Notes: a model not told the origin generated them from the letters alone. Counted from the stretch's first letter, positions 30,150-40,179 are shown. The stretch is 64,000 nucleotides of DNA from an uncultured Bacteroidales bacterium (GCA_944322565.1 CALUPG010000008.1:58374-122373), one strand, 5' to 3'. Made by a program: numbers and translations.

Positions 30150-32313
30150 GCCAGAACTCACGGTTAGCCGCATCAAAATGCTCTTTCTGGGCGCCTCGGT
30201 AGCCGTGCATACCGTCAGGATATATCATCAGCTCGAATTTTTTCCCTGCTTTCTGAAGCGTATCCACCAGCTGGAGAGTATTCTGGAAATGGACATTATC
30301 ATCTCCTGTACCATGGGTCAGCTTGAGCATGACAGGTTCAGGACAGTGCCGCAAGGCGGCAGTACTGTCCTGACAAGGGGAGCAGCCGTCTTCATCCCCC
30401 GCAGGATACTCCGCCGGATATTCCTCCGCATAATTGAGTACGCAGGCTGCGCGGTAACCCCCCGGGTTGTTCTGCGGAGTGTCCATATACCTTTCCGTAT
30501 AGTGTGAATCATACAGTGACCAGTCATAGACTCCGCCTCCTGCAACACCATAATGAAAATACTCCGGGGCCTGCATCAGGAGCATGGCCGTCATGGTGCC
30601 GCCGAAAGAAAATCCCTCAACCCCGATTTTATCCGGCCTGACATATGGCAGGGACTGAAGCCATTCCGCCCATCTGACAAAATCCTTCACTTCACAGACA
30701 GTCAGCTGCCGGTATATCTTGTCAAGCCCTGCCCTGCCGTTGTGGCCGGAAGCCCGGCAGTCGGCCGTGAGCCGGATAATTCCATTCTGAGCCCACCACC
30801 GGTCCGTTCCGGAAGGAGTCACCCAGCGGTCGCGCACCATCGGAGTATCCGGTCCTCCGTAGATGTCGACATGCACAGGATATCTCTCGGACGGGTCAAA
30901 GTCTTCCGGATATACTATTGCCCCGGGAACAGACAAGCCGTCCTCCATTTCCAGCCAGATTATTTCCGGCAAGAAAAAATCTTCCGGAGAATACCCCGGA
31001 TATGCCATGTCAGCCACAACGGTCTTATGGCCTTTCATGTCGCATACCGCCACCTTTGTCGGGGTCACTGAATTGGAAAGTGCCGCGGCAAAATATTTAC
31101 CGTCCGGGGAAAACTGAACATTCTTCACATCGAGTACAGGATCTGTCAGGGCTGTAATCTTCCCGTTTCTGTCCACTTTGTACAGAGTCTGACGCAACGA
31201 GGCTCCTCTGTCGGCAGTAAAATACACATCACCCTTCTTTTCATCGGCACGCAGCAGCGCAATGTTCCAGTTTTCCCCTTCAGTGAGGCGTCTGAGTTCA
31301 CTTCCGTCATAAGACAGAAAGTAAATCTGCTCCCAGCCTGTCTCGAAACTCCTGGCCATATACAGTCCGTCCTTCCCGAAAATCATACCACCGATCCAGT
31401 CGAGCCATGTCGGATATTCCTCATGGTAAATGTGCTTTTTCGAACCGTCGGACGCATCCACCCGATACAGATCCAGAGTATTCTGAAGCCGCGGCATCCT
31501 GGACACGAACAGCCCGCTTCCGTCACTGCTCCAGAACGGGGTGCCGAAATACTGGTCTTCATGCGGACTGAAATCCGCCCAGACAACTGCCTCTGCGGCA
31601 ACGGACGCCACATTTCCGGAACAGGTGCCGCCATTACCGTCAAATGCCCCGCGTACATCCGCAATGCCGATTCTGACCTCCGGATTAGGCTCTCCGGCCT
31701 TTGGATAACGAGTATTTCTGAGCTTCCCGTCCTGTCCCGACGGAGAATAAATCGGGAAAAGCGGGACTCTTGAATTGTCAAATCTGTAAAAGCCTATCCT
31801 GCTGCCGTCAGGTGACCACCAGAATGCCCTGTAGTTCGTCTGCCTCCCGAAAATCTCCTCATAGTAGACCCATGAGGCATAGCCGTTGAGTATAAGGTCA
31901 CTGCCGTCAAATGTCAGCCTCACTTCTCTGCCGTCAGAGACATCTGCCACATACAGGTCATTGTCCCTTGTGAATGCAATCATCGATGAATCCGGAGACC
32001 ATGTCATGTTCACCGCACCTTCGGGATGTACCGGTAATGTGCGACATTTTTCCCGGGAAGTCACTCCTGCAAGTATTTTCCCGCTCCGGACATCAAAGGA
32101 AAATGCACTGGGGTCTGCGTAGGTGCCGTCATATGTGAAGGCGACTTTCCTGTCCGATATCCATTTCCATGCTGACGGAATTTCCAGGAACCCACTATGT
32201 CCCTGTCCTGCATCACCCGCAGGAGAGCCGGCGGCCTGCAGCGGCTGAATCAAAGAAACTGCACCTGCGGCGCACAGCGACACTGTCACAAATATATTTT
32301 TTACAAGTTTCAT
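30127..32313 (-). CDS. Exported S9 prolyl oligopeptidase (DPP-IV-like)
   Basis: 728 residues from the ATG at 32311-32313, which starts a good signal peptide (MKLVKNIFVTVSLCAAGA...QA); a longer frame overlaps the upstream helicase. The N-terminal part is a DPP-IV-type propeller (WSPDGSRIGFYRFD). The C-terminal hydrolase has the nucleophile elbow GFSFGG (usually GWSYGG), Asp in HGTGDDNVH and His in DGMHGYRG. It probably removes dipeptides from Pro/Ala-containing peptides in the periplasm. Two hydrophilic inserts are present, one in the propeller (GNGGTCSGN region) and one before the catalytic Asp (EEYPAEYPAGDEDGCSP). Confidence 0.9.
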   Translation of the reverse strand: MKLVKNIFVTVSLCAAGAVSLIQPLQAAGSPAGDAGQGHSGFLEIPSAWKWISDRKVAFTYDGTYADPSAFSFDVRSGKILAGVTSREKCRTLPVHPEGAVNMTWSPDSSMIAFTRDNDLYVADVSDGREVRLTFDGSDLILNGYASWVYYEEIFGRQTNYRAFWWSPDGSRIGFYRFDNSRVPLFPIYSPSGQDGKLRNTRYPKAGEPNPEVRIGIADVRGAFDGNGGTCSGNVASVAAEAVVWADFSPHEDQYFGTPFWSSDGSGLFVSRMPRLQNTLDLYRVDASDGSKKHIYHEEYPTWLDWIGGMIFGKDGLYMARSFETGWEQIYFLSYDGSELRRLTEGENWNIALLRADEKKGDVYFTADRGASLRQTLYKVDRNGKITALTDPVLDVKNVQFSPDGKYFAAALSNSVTPTKVAVCDMKGHKTVVADMAYPGYSPEDFFLPEIIWLEMEDGLSVPGAIVYPEDFDPSERYPVHVDIYGGPDTPMVRDRWVTPSGTDRWWAQNGIIRLTADCRASGHNGRAGLDKIYRQLTVCEVKDFVRWAEWLQSLPYVRPDKIGVEGFSFGGTMTAMLLMQAPEYFHYGVAGGGVYDWSLYDSHYTERYMDTPQNNPGGYRAACVLNYAEEYPAEYPAGDEDGCSPCQDSTAALRHCPEPVMLKLTHGTGDDNVHFQNTLQLVDTLQKAGKKFELMIYPDGMHGYRGAQKEHFDAANREFWLKYLKGE

Positions 32314-32332
32314 AGTCCGATATATTATGATT

Positions 32333-33757
32333 TCACGCGAAGAATTCATCCCGGAAATTGACGAGGTAGATTTTCTCGACAGCTCTGGTCATTGCAGTAT
32401 AGAGCCATTTCAGGTCATCGGCACCGAACTCGTCCTGCCAGAGGGGATTGTCTATGAAAACACATTTCCACTGGCCTCCCTGTGCCTTGTGGCATGTAAG
32501 GGCATTGGCATATTTGAGCTGAAGGGCATTGTAATACCGGTCCTCCCTGACTGCCTCATACCTCTTTTTCTTGTTGCCTATGTGGGCATAGTCTTCGTTG
32601 ACTCCATTGTACAGCATGTTCTGCTGCTCATATGTCAAGGCAGCGCTCTCCGACTCAAGCGTGTCAAGTATCACCTTGGCATTGACCTCAAGTCCGTCAT
32701 AGTCCGGGAAAGACAGCCTTGCCTGGGCAAAGTGCAGCCCGTAACGGTCTTCGTAGCCTGATATTTTCTCCAGCTTTGCCATATCCCCGTTGGCTATATA
32801 GTCAAGGCCTTTCACTTCTTCAAGGAACTGATAGCAGTTCTTCACTATCATGAGCCTGTCTCCCCTCACAAGCCTGTCTTCCTTGAACTGGACCATCGCC
32901 CTTATGCCTGCATTGTACTTTATTGCCCGTCTGTTGGACCGGCACAGAATCACAGTCTCATCATCCCCCCACCGGTCATATGCATCGGAGATTTTATCAA
33001 TGAGTTCATCTCCTCCTATTCTCTCCACATCCGGAAACACCTCCAGGCCAAGTTCGTCCGGAGAGAGAACAGCCTCTTCTGAAATGAGGCTCCGGAGTCT
33101 CGTGGCATCTGCAAGAATGCCTGACTTTTCCTTTTGTCTGACTACAGTGACAAGTTCCGAATACGCAGTTCCGCCAAGCATGTCCATGTAATCCGGGGAA
33201 AGAGCCGGACTGCAGTCAAGGCCGACAGGCGGAAGCTGGGCGGAATCTCCGACAAGCACAAGCCTGTTGTCCTGTCCGCTGCGCACATAAGACACAAGAT
33301 CCTCAAGCAGATTGCCGGAGCCGAAAAATCCGGCGGACTGTGTCTGCTGAGAATCTATGCCGATGAGAGACACCTCGTCGACAATATATACCGTATCGTT
33401 GTCTTTGTTGGGAGAAAGAGAAAACTGGCCGAAACCGTCTCCTCCCACCGACTTCTGCCGGTATATATGCTTGTGTATGGTACTGGCAGGCTGGCCTGCA
33501 TATCCGGACAGGACTTTCGCCGCACGCCCTGTCGGGGCGAGAAGGACACACGGACAGCCGAAACCGCGCATTGTCCTTATGACAGCCGCCATTGCAGTAG
33601 TCTTTCCCGTACCGGCATAGCCGTTGACTACCATTATGTCATTGTCATCTCCGGCAATGAAGCCTGCAATGTTCCGCAACAGGGCATCCTGACATGAAGT
33701 CGGTTCATATCCGAGCGAGCCGACGAATTGGGAATATAGAAATCCTGCCCTGTCCAT
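32333..33757 (-). CDS. RecD-like ATP-dependent DNA helicase
   Basis: 474 residues from the ATG at 33755-33757; the longer frame needs TTG. Superfamily 1B helicase motifs: Walker A NGYAGTGKTT, motif Ia LLAPTGRAAKVLS, Walker B YIVDEVSLI, motif III LVGDSAQLPPVG, and C-terminal TCHKAQGGQWKCVFID and YTAMTRAVEKIYLV. It is about 200 residues shorter than RecD2 and lacks its N-terminal region, matching the stand-alone AAA_30/UvrD_C_2 helicases common in Bacteroidales. The DPP gene follows 19 bp downstream. Confidence 0.9.
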   Translation of the reverse strand: MDRAGFLYSQFVGSLGYEPTSCQDALLRNIAGFIAGDDNDIMVVNGYAGTGKTTAMAAVIRTMRGFGCPCVLLAPTGRAAKVLSGYAGQPASTIHKHIYRQKSVGGDGFGQFSLSPNKDNDTVYIVDEVSLIGIDSQQTQSAGFFGSGNLLEDLVSYVRSGQDNRLVLVGDSAQLPPVGLDCSPALSPDYMDMLGGTAYSELVTVVRQKEKSGILADATRLRSLISEEAVLSPDELGLEVFPDVERIGGDELIDKISDAYDRWGDDETVILCRSNRRAIKYNAGIRAMVQFKEDRLVRGDRLMIVKNCYQFLEEVKGLDYIANGDMAKLEKISGYEDRYGLHFAQARLSFPDYDGLEVNAKVILDTLESESAALTYEQQNMLYNGVNEDYAHIGNKKKRYEAVREDRYYNALQLKYANALTCHKAQGGQWKCVFIDNPLWQDEFGADDLKWLYTAMTRAVEKIYLVNFRDEFFA

Positions 33758-33813
33758 TCCAGATGTCCTCAAATTAATTCCGGGGGACAAAAATAATATT
33801 TCTTCTGAAATTA

Positions 33814-33843
33814 TTGCTTATATAATTTAATTGGCTAACTTTG
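33814..33843 (+). promoter_or_regulatory. Rubrerythrin promoter
   Basis: TTG at 33814-33816, exactly 19 bp, then TAACTTTG at 33836-33843: a full match to the Bacteroidetes housekeeping promoter. The ATG of rubrerythrin lies 42 bp past the -7 box. Confidence 0.75.
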
Positions 33844-33885
33844 CAAGACAGGATTTAATTTTTAATTATTCTAAATTACTGAAAC

Positions 33886-34428
33886 ATGAAAGATCTGAAA
33901 GGCACAAAGACCGAAGCCAATCTTCAGGCAGCATTTGCCGGTGAATCCCAGGCACGCAACAAATACACTTACTATGCCTCAAAGGCGAAGAAAGACGGTT
34001 ATGTTCAGATAGCCGAACTTTTTGAGGAGACTGCCAACAACGAGAAAGAGCACGCAAAAATCTGGTTCAAGCTTCTCCACGGCGGTGAAGTGCCGGAGAC
34101 AGAGGCCAATCTGCTTGACGCAGCGGAGGGAGAAAACTACGAATGGACAGACATGTATGCCGGATTTGCCAGGGAAGCACGCGAGGAAGGCTTTACGGAA
34201 ATCGCTGTTCTTTTCGAGAAAGTGGCAGCCATCGAGAAGATGCATGAGGAGCGCTACCGCAAGCTCCTTGCAAATGTCAAGGAAGGACTCGTCTTCTCAA
34301 GGGACGAAGACATGGTCTGGGAATGCAGCAACTGCGGACATATCGTCATCGGCAAGAAAGCCCCTGAAATCTGTCCTGTCTGCAAACACCCAAAGAGCTA
34401 CTTCAAGATTCACGCGACTAATTTCTGA
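33886..34428 (+). CDS. rbr: Rubrerythrin
   Basis: 180 residues. The N-terminal ferritin-like domain carries the diiron Glu/His ligands ([43 protein letters not shown]); the C-terminal rubredoxin-like domain has Cys147, Cys150, Cys163 and Cys166 ([20 protein letters not shown]). It reduces hydrogen peroxide in the cytoplasm of anaerobes. It is a single-gene unit with a strong promoter upstream and a hairpin terminator downstream. Confidence 0.96.
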   Translation: MKDLKGTKTEANLQAAFAGESQARNKYTYYASKAKKDGYVQIAELFEETANNEKEHAKIWFKLLHGGEVPETEANLLDAAEGENYEWTDMYAGFAREAREEGFTEIAVLFEKVAAIEKMHEERYRKLLANVKEGLVFSRDEDMVWECSNCGHIVIGKKAPEICPVCKHPKSYFKIHATNF

Positions 34429-34488
34429 TTAGTCTCCCCCGCTTAAATTCCGGCACCGGAAGACATGCAGGGACAAGATAAAAACAGC

Positions 34489-34532
34489 GGTGGCCCCAAA
34501 GTCAAGGAAACGACTTGAGGTCACCCTTTTTA
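34489..34532 (+). terminator. Rubrerythrin terminator
   Basis: GGTGGCCCCAAAGTC and GACTTGAGGTCACC pair imperfectly with an 8-nt loop, followed by CTTTTTATT. It lies 60 bp after the rubrerythrin stop. Confidence 0.7.
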
Positions 34533-34736
34533 TTATGCCAGAAAAGCTCTGTCGAGCTCCGGCTCGCCCCTGACGAATGAATATGGCTCTGCCCTGCGAC
34601 CATCTGATTTTGTCTCCAAGGGACGATTTGCTGACAATAAACTGCTGCTTGATGATACTTTTTTGCCATAATTGCTAACTTTGCAGAAACCTATAAAAAT
34701 ACATTGAAAAAACATATTAATTCATACCACAAAATC
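34533..34736 (+). other. Leader region of lipoprotein operon
   Basis: No gene is seen. A -7-like box TAACTTTG sits at 34676-34683, preceded by a run of T; the -33 TTG is not at standard spacing. The rest is unremarkable. Confidence 0.5.
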
Positions 34737-36260
34737 ATGAAAACACAACATTTTCTAACCGCCGGATTGATTGCACTTGCGGCAATCTTCATCTCCTCCT
34801 GTTCTTCCACTGAAAGTTATGTGAAATACATTCCGGAAGACGCCGATTTTGTCTGCTGTGTGGATGCCGGCAATATCGTTTCCAAAAGCCGTATTGCTGA
34901 CAACAATTCCGCCATCAGGACTTTTGAGAAGTTTTTCAATTCTTATTACGGGGACGATGAGATTGGAGAATGCGTCAAAGCCATACTTGAAAATCCGGGA
35001 AAGGTCTCGGGCCTGAACCTCAAATCCAAAATTTACCTGTACGGCACTTATGATGCCGAATACGAGGAATTGGAAGGATTGAATATTCTGTTCGGCATCA
35101 AAGACCGGGAAACACTTCTGGACAACATTTCTACCCTGACCTATGGGGAATTCGAGTTCGATGAAGCCGACGACTACATATATTACTGCGATTATGAGAC
35201 TGCCGTCATCCTTTTCAAGAACTATGGCTATGTCTATTATGACGTGGACGGATATATGAAGGATAACGAGCTTGATCCGGACGAAGTCATCGAGGGCATG
35301 AAGCAGAAAGACAATATAAAAGGTGTGCGTTCGTTCAAATCCGCAGCTTCTTCCGGGACGGACGTCTGGGCATTGGCCAATACCGGAGAACTTCTTGACG
35401 ACCTTATGGCATCAGGAAATCTCGGAGACATCAATGCATTTGAAGACTACGGTGTGACTGTACCTGATTTCACGGATTCGTATGTCTATGCTACCGCCTT
35501 GTTTGAAAAGGCTGCCGTCAAGGTTACTGCGGGCATTGATTTTCCGGCCAAGGAACGCAAGCGTCTGGAGAAGGAATACAACTATATAAATACTATCAAG
35601 GGAGACTACTTCAAATATTTGTCGGAAGATGCTTATGCGGTGGTTGCCATGAATCTGGACTTCAAGGAATTCCTTTCCAAGACAGGAATCATCGCAAGCC
35701 TGTCTTTGCCAAGCATAGTGGAGGATGTCCTGAACTCATTTAAAGGAGAAATAGCAGCCAGCCTGAATGACTTGGATTTGGATTACTATGATAATCCTAC
35801 GGAAGTGGATGCTACCATTGTGGCAGCAGTCGACAATGATGAGTTCCTTGATCCTGTGAACAAGATGATAGGCGGCTCGGAGACCGGGGACAATACCTAT
35901 TCCGCAGAAGTTGATGAGGATTTGAATCTATATTATGGAATAGACGGGAAGGATCTCTATGTTTCCACATCATCTGATTTCAAGAAGGGCATGAAGAAGG
36001 AGGATGACAATTTCTCAAAGAAAGGAAGCAAGGCAAAAGGCAACTATTCGTATGTGGGATTCAATGTCAGCCAGTTGACCAAACTGTTTAAAGACGATGC
36101 CTACGAGGAAGACTTGGCAATGCTTGCCCCGGTTGATTTTGTCTACATGGTACAGCCTTCGATGTTTGAATGCGAGATAGTTGCCGAACTTAGCGGCAAT
36201 AAGAATGCTTTGGAATCGGCGGTGTCCGCCCTGCAGGATGTCATAAACATGAATTATTGA
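34737..36260 (+). CDS. DUF4836-like lipoprotein
   Basis: 507 residues from the ATG at 34737. The signal peptide ends in a lipobox (IFISSC), so it is lipidated at Cys, with SSTES following. The mature protein starts YVKYIPEDADFVCCVDAGNI, the arrangement seen in DUF4836-type Bacteroidales lipoproteins of unknown role. The body is acidic and rich in Asp, Glu and Tyr. An ABC ATPase (21 bp later) and an FtsX-like permease follow, so it may be the exported partner or cargo of that pair. Codon choice is somewhat more A/T-rich than in neighbouring genes, which hints at later acquisition, though I did not quantify this. Confidence 0.8.
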   Translation: MKTQHFLTAGLIALAAIFISSCSSTESYVKYIPEDADFVCCVDAGNIVSKSRIADNNSAIRTFEKFFNSYYGDDEIGECVKAILENPGKVSGLNLKSKIYLYGTYDAEYEELEGLNILFGIKDRETLLDNISTLTYGEFEFDEADDYIYYCDYETAVILFKNYGYVYYDVDGYMKDNELDPDEVIEGMKQKDNIKGVRSFKSAASSGTDVWALANTGELLDDLMASGNLGDINAFEDYGVTVPDFTDSYVYATALFEKAAVKVTAGIDFPAKERKRLEKEYNYINTIKGDYFKYLSEDAYAVVAMNLDFKEFLSKTGIIASLSLPSIVEDVLNSFKGEIAASLNDLDLDYYDNPTEVDATIVAAVDNDEFLDPVNKMIGGSETGDNTYSAEVDEDLNLYYGIDGKDLYVSTSSDFKKGMKKEDDNFSKKGSKAKGNYSYVGFNVSQLTKLFKDDAYEEDLAMLAPVDFVYMVQPSMFECEIVAELSGNKNALESAVSALQDVINMNY

Positions 36261-36281
36261 TCCGGCATCTGATTGTGTCTG

Positions 36282-36926
36282 ATGAATACCATCGATATCG
36301 AAAATCTGTATCCGGCCTATTTCGATTCCGATGATGCAGCAGGCTCGGGGCTGTGGAATACGGAAAGGACATTTGAGAAAGGCAGGACATATCTTGTAAA
36401 GGCGGCTTCCGGTCACGGGAAGTCGTCCTTTTGTAATTTTCTGTTCGGTACACGGTCCGATTATTCCGGGAAAATATGTTTCGACGGTACCGATGTCAGG
36501 ACCCTGGGCGTCCCTGAATGGAGGAATCTGCGCAGGAAATCGCTGAGCCTGATGTTCCAGGATCTGGAGCTGTTCCCGGAACTGACAGTATATGAAAACA
36601 TTGTGATAAAGAACAGGATTACCGGATATTTTTCGCCCGGGCGTGTGTCCGAACTGCTCGCCATGCTCGGGCTGAAAGACAAGTCGGAGCGTCAGTCGGC
36701 CACGCTGTCACTCGGCGAACGGCAGCGCGTCGCCTTCATAAGAGCATTGGCCCAGCCTCTTGATTTTCTGCTGATGGACGAACCTGTGAGCCATCTTGAT
36801 GCGGCCAATGCGGAGAAAATGTCCGAAATACTTGCGCAGGAGAGAAGCAAACGGGATTTCGGCCTGATAGTCATGTCGTTGGGCAATCAGCTTCCCATGG
36901 ATTATGATGAACTGATAAATCTTTGA
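36282..36926 (+). CDS. Degenerate ABC transporter ATPase
   Basis: 214 residues from the ATG at 36282. The ABC core is recognisable but altered: the P-loop reads KAASGHGKSS (first Gly replaced), the signature is LSLGERQRVAF instead of LSGGQ, and Walker B with D-loop is LLMDEPVSHLD. At the H-loop the sequence is LIVMSLGNQLP, with no histidine where it is normally required for hydrolysis. The protein is also short. It may bind ATP with weak hydrolysis or act as a regulatory partner. It lies between the lipoprotein and an FtsX-like permease, 4 bp from the latter. Confidence 0.82.
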   Translation: MNTIDIENLYPAYFDSDDAAGSGLWNTERTFEKGRTYLVKAASGHGKSSFCNFLFGTRSDYSGKICFDGTDVRTLGVPEWRNLRRKSLSLMFQDLELFPELTVYENIVIKNRITGYFSPGRVSELLAMLGLKDKSERQSATLSLGERQRVAFIRALAQPLDFLLMDEPVSHLDAANAEKMSEILAQERSKRDFGLIVMSLGNQLPMDYDELINL

Positions 36927-36930
36927 GGGC

Positions 36931-38112
36931 ATGAGACTGTTGTGGAAAATAGTACGCAGACATTTGAGATTCGGCCAGCTGGCCGGATATTCTCTCAGCA
37001 GCATCGTCGGAGTTTCGATTCTGTTGTTCGGGATCTGCTTTTATTCCGATGTGTCCCCTCTGCTTGTCGGAAATTCTTCATTGGCCGAAGGTGACTATGT
37101 TGTCCTGACGAAGACGGTGACTCCGCTGAGGTCTCTGAAAGCGGGCAGAGGGAATACTTTTTCTGATGAAGAAATCAGGAAATTGGAGGCCCAGGGATTT
37201 TCCGATGAAATCGGAAAATTCAGAGCATCGGATTTCAGCATATATGCCGAGGTGTCCATAGGCGGGATGGAGATGTCCACTGACATGTTTTTCGAGTCGG
37301 TGCCGGACGGATTCGTCGACGCTCCGGAGGAATCATGGAGTTTTTCTCCCGAGGACGGGAATGTGCCTGTCATCATACCGAAAAACTATCTTGATCTGTA
37401 CAATTTCGCATTTGCTCCGGCTCAGGGCCTGCCGCAGATGTCCGAGGAATTGATAAAGTCGGTGGATATAGTCTTCCGTATTTCGGGGAGGCAGTCGGGA
37501 AAATTTACCGGACGGATTGTCGGTCTTTCAAACAGAATCAATACCATTCTCGTGCCGGATGATTTCCTTGCCTATGCCAACAGGACCTACGGCTACGGCC
37601 GGGAAATGCAGCCTCTGAGGCTGATATTGAAGACAGACAACGCCGGGGAAGCCGGTTTCGTGTCATTCATGAATGAGAACGGCTATATGGTATCCGAGGG
37701 CAAGGACGCCACGGGCCGAGTCGCACTTTTCCTGAAGGCCGCGCTGGCGATAATGGCTGGAATCGGACTGCTTATCAGTGTCATTTCACTGGTTATCCTT
37801 GTGCTCGGCACATATCTGGTGGTCGAGAAAAACCGCACTTTCCATACTATCCTGTTCAATCTCGGATATTCTCCGTGGTCGCTTTCCCTCCCGTATATCA
37901 TCGTCGTTTCCGTTGTCAATTTCCTTGTGGCGACGGCTTCGACGGCGGTTGTCGGGATTGCCAGGAATATATATTCCGACAGGCTCGACGCCTTTTTCAT
38001 GGGTGGGCCCCTGAGGGATTATTCCGCCATGTATCCAGCGGCTTTCGCCGTTTTTGTAATCATGGCAGCCCTGGCTTCACTTCTTATTTACCGCCGCATA
38101 GCCGACATCTGA
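36931..38112 (+). CDS. FtsX/MacB-like ABC permease
   Basis: 393 residues with the FtsX-domain topology: one membrane helix near residues 18-38 (YSLSSIVGVSILLFGICFY), a periplasmic domain of about 230 residues, then three helices (about 270-385), the last followed by a short RRIADI tail. It pairs with the preceding ATPase. This topology is shared by LolC/E, MacB and FtsX, mechanotransmission-type exporters acting on periplasmic proteins. With the upstream lipoprotein it forms a three-gene unit of unknown function. Confidence 0.85.
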   Translation: MRLLWKIVRRHLRFGQLAGYSLSSIVGVSILLFGICFYSDVSPLLVGNSSLAEGDYVVLTKTVTPLRSLKAGRGNTFSDEEIRKLEAQGFSDEIGKFRASDFSIYAEVSIGGMEMSTDMFFESVPDGFVDAPEESWSFSPEDGNVPVIIPKNYLDLYNFAFAPAQGLPQMSEELIKSVDIVFRISGRQSGKFTGRIVGLSNRINTILVPDDFLAYANRTYGYGREMQPLRLILKTDNAGEAGFVSFMNENGYMVSEGKDATGRVALFLKAALAIMAGIGLLISVISLVILVLGTYLVVEKNRTFHTILFNLGYSPWSLSLPYIIVVSVVNFLVATASTAVVGIARNIYSDRLDAFFMGGPLRDYSAMYPAAFAVFVIMAALASLLIYRRIADI

Positions 38113-38164
38113 AATGGTTACTGAAAATGAGCGGAGGGACGAGCCGTTCCGTCAGGTTGCGAGG

Positions 38165-38893
38165 CTATTTTTTCGTTGTCAATACCCCAATGACATTGAT
38201 GATGATATAGAGCACAAAGACAAGCAGCACAATCATAGACCAGTTGAGACCGAGCAGGAGCACAAGTACCGCAGAGACAGCCATTGCCCCGACGAATGAG
38301 ATTCTCATCCTGTACAATGGCGTATTCTTCTGTGTCCCCTTCTTGATTTTCATTGAAAACATCGGCAGCTCCGAGATCATGAGCACGGAAAGTATTGCGG
38401 AAACAAGCGGCACAAAAACCTTTCCTGATGCCCACACGGTCAGAAAACTGTTCTGGTCCTTCAAAATGTAATATGTCAGGGAACCGCATATCATTGCGCT
38501 CGCAGGTGTGGCCAGACCGAGGAAATTCTCGCTCTGACGGTCATCCGTATTGAATTTTGCAAGTCTTAGTGCAGAGGCCATGACTATCAGCAGCGGAATA
38601 TAGCACAAGAGCCCCGCATCAGGACTCATGACCATCATCACGCGGTACAGCATAAGGGACGGGAGAAGTCCGAAACTGACAAGATCCGCAAGCGAATCGA
38701 GCTCTTTGCCGACAGAGGAATAGGCATTGAGAGCCCTTGCCGAGAAACCGTCAAAAAAATCGCATATTGCAGCAAGAAGCATCAGCAGGAACGCTGTGTC
38801 AGACTCACCGCTGAAAACACAAATCACACCCAGAACTCCGCACAGGAGGTTCATGGATGTGATTGTATTTGGAATATGTCTTATAATGTTCAT
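38165..38893 (-). CDS. pssA: CDP-diacylglycerol--serine O-phosphatidyltransferase
   Basis: 242 residues with several membrane segments. The CDP-alcohol phosphatidyltransferase motif is complete: DGFSARALNAYSSVGKELD, continuing to SLAD, with conserved Asp, Gly, Ala and Arg. It makes phosphatidylserine, the precursor of phosphatidylethanolamine, at the inner membrane. No phosphatidylserine decarboxylase is adjacent. The convergent permease gene ends 52 bp away. Confidence 0.92.
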   Translation of the reverse strand: MNIIRHIPNTITSMNLLCGVLGVICVFSGESDTAFLLMLLAAICDFFDGFSARALNAYSSVGKELDSLADLVSFGLLPSLMLYRVMMVMSPDAGLLCYIPLLIVMASALRLAKFNTDDRQSENFLGLATPASAMICGSLTYYILKDQNSFLTVWASGKVFVPLVSAILSVLMISELPMFSMKIKKGTQKNTPLYRMRISFVGAMAVSAVLVLLLGLNWSMIVLLVFVLYIIINVIGVLTTKK

Positions 38894-38947
38894 CAGTGAA
38901 CTCCTTTGACATTCAAAGATATTTCCGATACAGAGGGCAACGGGATG

Positions 38948-40138
38948 CTATTTTATGCCGAGCTTCTTCCTGATGTCCTTCGGAAGCGCATCCTTGTGGA
39001 CAACAAAGTTGATGGTCTTGTATCTCACAAATGCATCTGAGACATACCATATCCCCTTATATTTGCCTGCATCGCCCCATGAATTCTTGACCATGAAGTA
39101 CATTGTACCGTTCTGATCTTTCGCGATGCCGTAAATCTGCATGCCGTGGTCATCTGTAGTTGTCTTCCTGTCATATCCGTCCTGTCTCATATCCTGGGTG
39201 ATGACCTTCTCCTCAGCAGCAGCTGCTGTCTCTGTTTCGGGCTTCTCAGAGTCCTTGCCCACCCATTTTTCCTGGTCAGAGCCGCCGGCAGGGGCAGGAT
39301 CCACATCCGGAACAGTGCCGAGCCCGTTCCTGGTGAAGCCTTTTTCGCTGACATCCGAGCCCCATGCGATGGTATAGCCGTTTTCAATGGCATTGTACAT
39401 TATCCTCATCATGTCATCAAGCGGCACATTATAGGAATAGTCCCATCTCCAGTTGTCGCAGACTTCAACCGGGAAACTGGTCCAGAACGGATGATGGGTA
39501 AAGGATGTGATTGACACATAGTCGTCAGGATTGATGCCGAGCCAGTCCCTGTAGGATTCTGCCGTATATGTCACTCCGTCCACAGTGAATTCCTGCGGTG
39601 CCTCTCCGAGATAAGCCTTCAGGATGCCGTCAAGGCCGTCAAGCCATGCTGTGGTAAGGGTCTTGTTCGGATTTTGCACAATGGCATCCGCATATCCCTT
39701 GAGGGCTGCATCCATCTCGAAATGCTCCGGCTTTTCGGTACCGTAGTTCAGTCCGGGCATCACTTCCTGCGGCACAATGCCGTAGTCGCGGATGACATGG
39801 AGCACATCCCCGAAGGAACTTCCTGCCGCGAAATTGAGATGCCCGTCAAGACGCACATATTTTACTGCCCTGTCGTGATACGACTTGGAGACAACAAACA
39901 TTTCTGACAGGTCAATGTCCTCATACCCTTTTGTCCTCATGATTTCCGACTCAAGGAATGAAAGGGCTGAAAAACACCAGCATGTGCCGGACCTGTGCTG
40001 GTCCTTGATGGAAGAAATGGGATTTTCCTTCACGACAGTGAATTCATACTCCGGAGTCTCTTCTTTTTCCTTGTCCTGGGCAAAAGCAGGAGCCGCGGAA
40101 AAAAGGCAGATTGCAGCTGCAATAAACATTCTTTTCAT
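38948..40138 (-). CDS. Exported C1-family cysteine peptidase (bleomycin hydrolase/PepC-like)
   Basis: 396 residues from the ATG at 40136-40138, which begins a signal peptide (MKRMFIAAAICLFSAAPAFA). The catalytic Cys is in QHRSGTCWCFSALSF, the His in DDHGMQIYGI and the Asn in VKNSWGDAGKY, the papain triad arrangement of bleomycin hydrolases. Unlike cytosolic PepC it is exported, as in many Bacteroidales homologues. An Ala/Glu-rich low-complexity stretch (ETETAAAAEEK) lies shortly before the catalytic His. Confidence 0.9.
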   Translation of the reverse strand: MKRMFIAAAICLFSAAPAFAQDKEKEETPEYEFTVVKENPISSIKDQHRSGTCWCFSALSFLESEIMRTKGYEDIDLSEMFVVSKSYHDRAVKYVRLDGHLNFAAGSSFGDVLHVIRDYGIVPQEVMPGLNYGTEKPEHFEMDAALKGYADAIVQNPNKTLTTAWLDGLDGILKAYLGEAPQEFTVDGVTYTAESYRDWLGINPDDYVSITSFTHHPFWTSFPVEVCDNWRWDYSYNVPLDDMMRIMYNAIENGYTIAWGSDVSEKGFTRNGLGTVPDVDPAPAGGSDQEKWVGKDSEKPETETAAAAEEKVITQDMRQDGYDRKTTTDDHGMQIYGIAKDQNGTMYFMVKNSWGDAGKYKGIWYVSDAFVRYKTINFVVHKDALPKDIRKKLGIK

Positions 40139-40179
40139 ATCTGTATGTATTTTATAATTATTATCGGATTTTTTCACCG

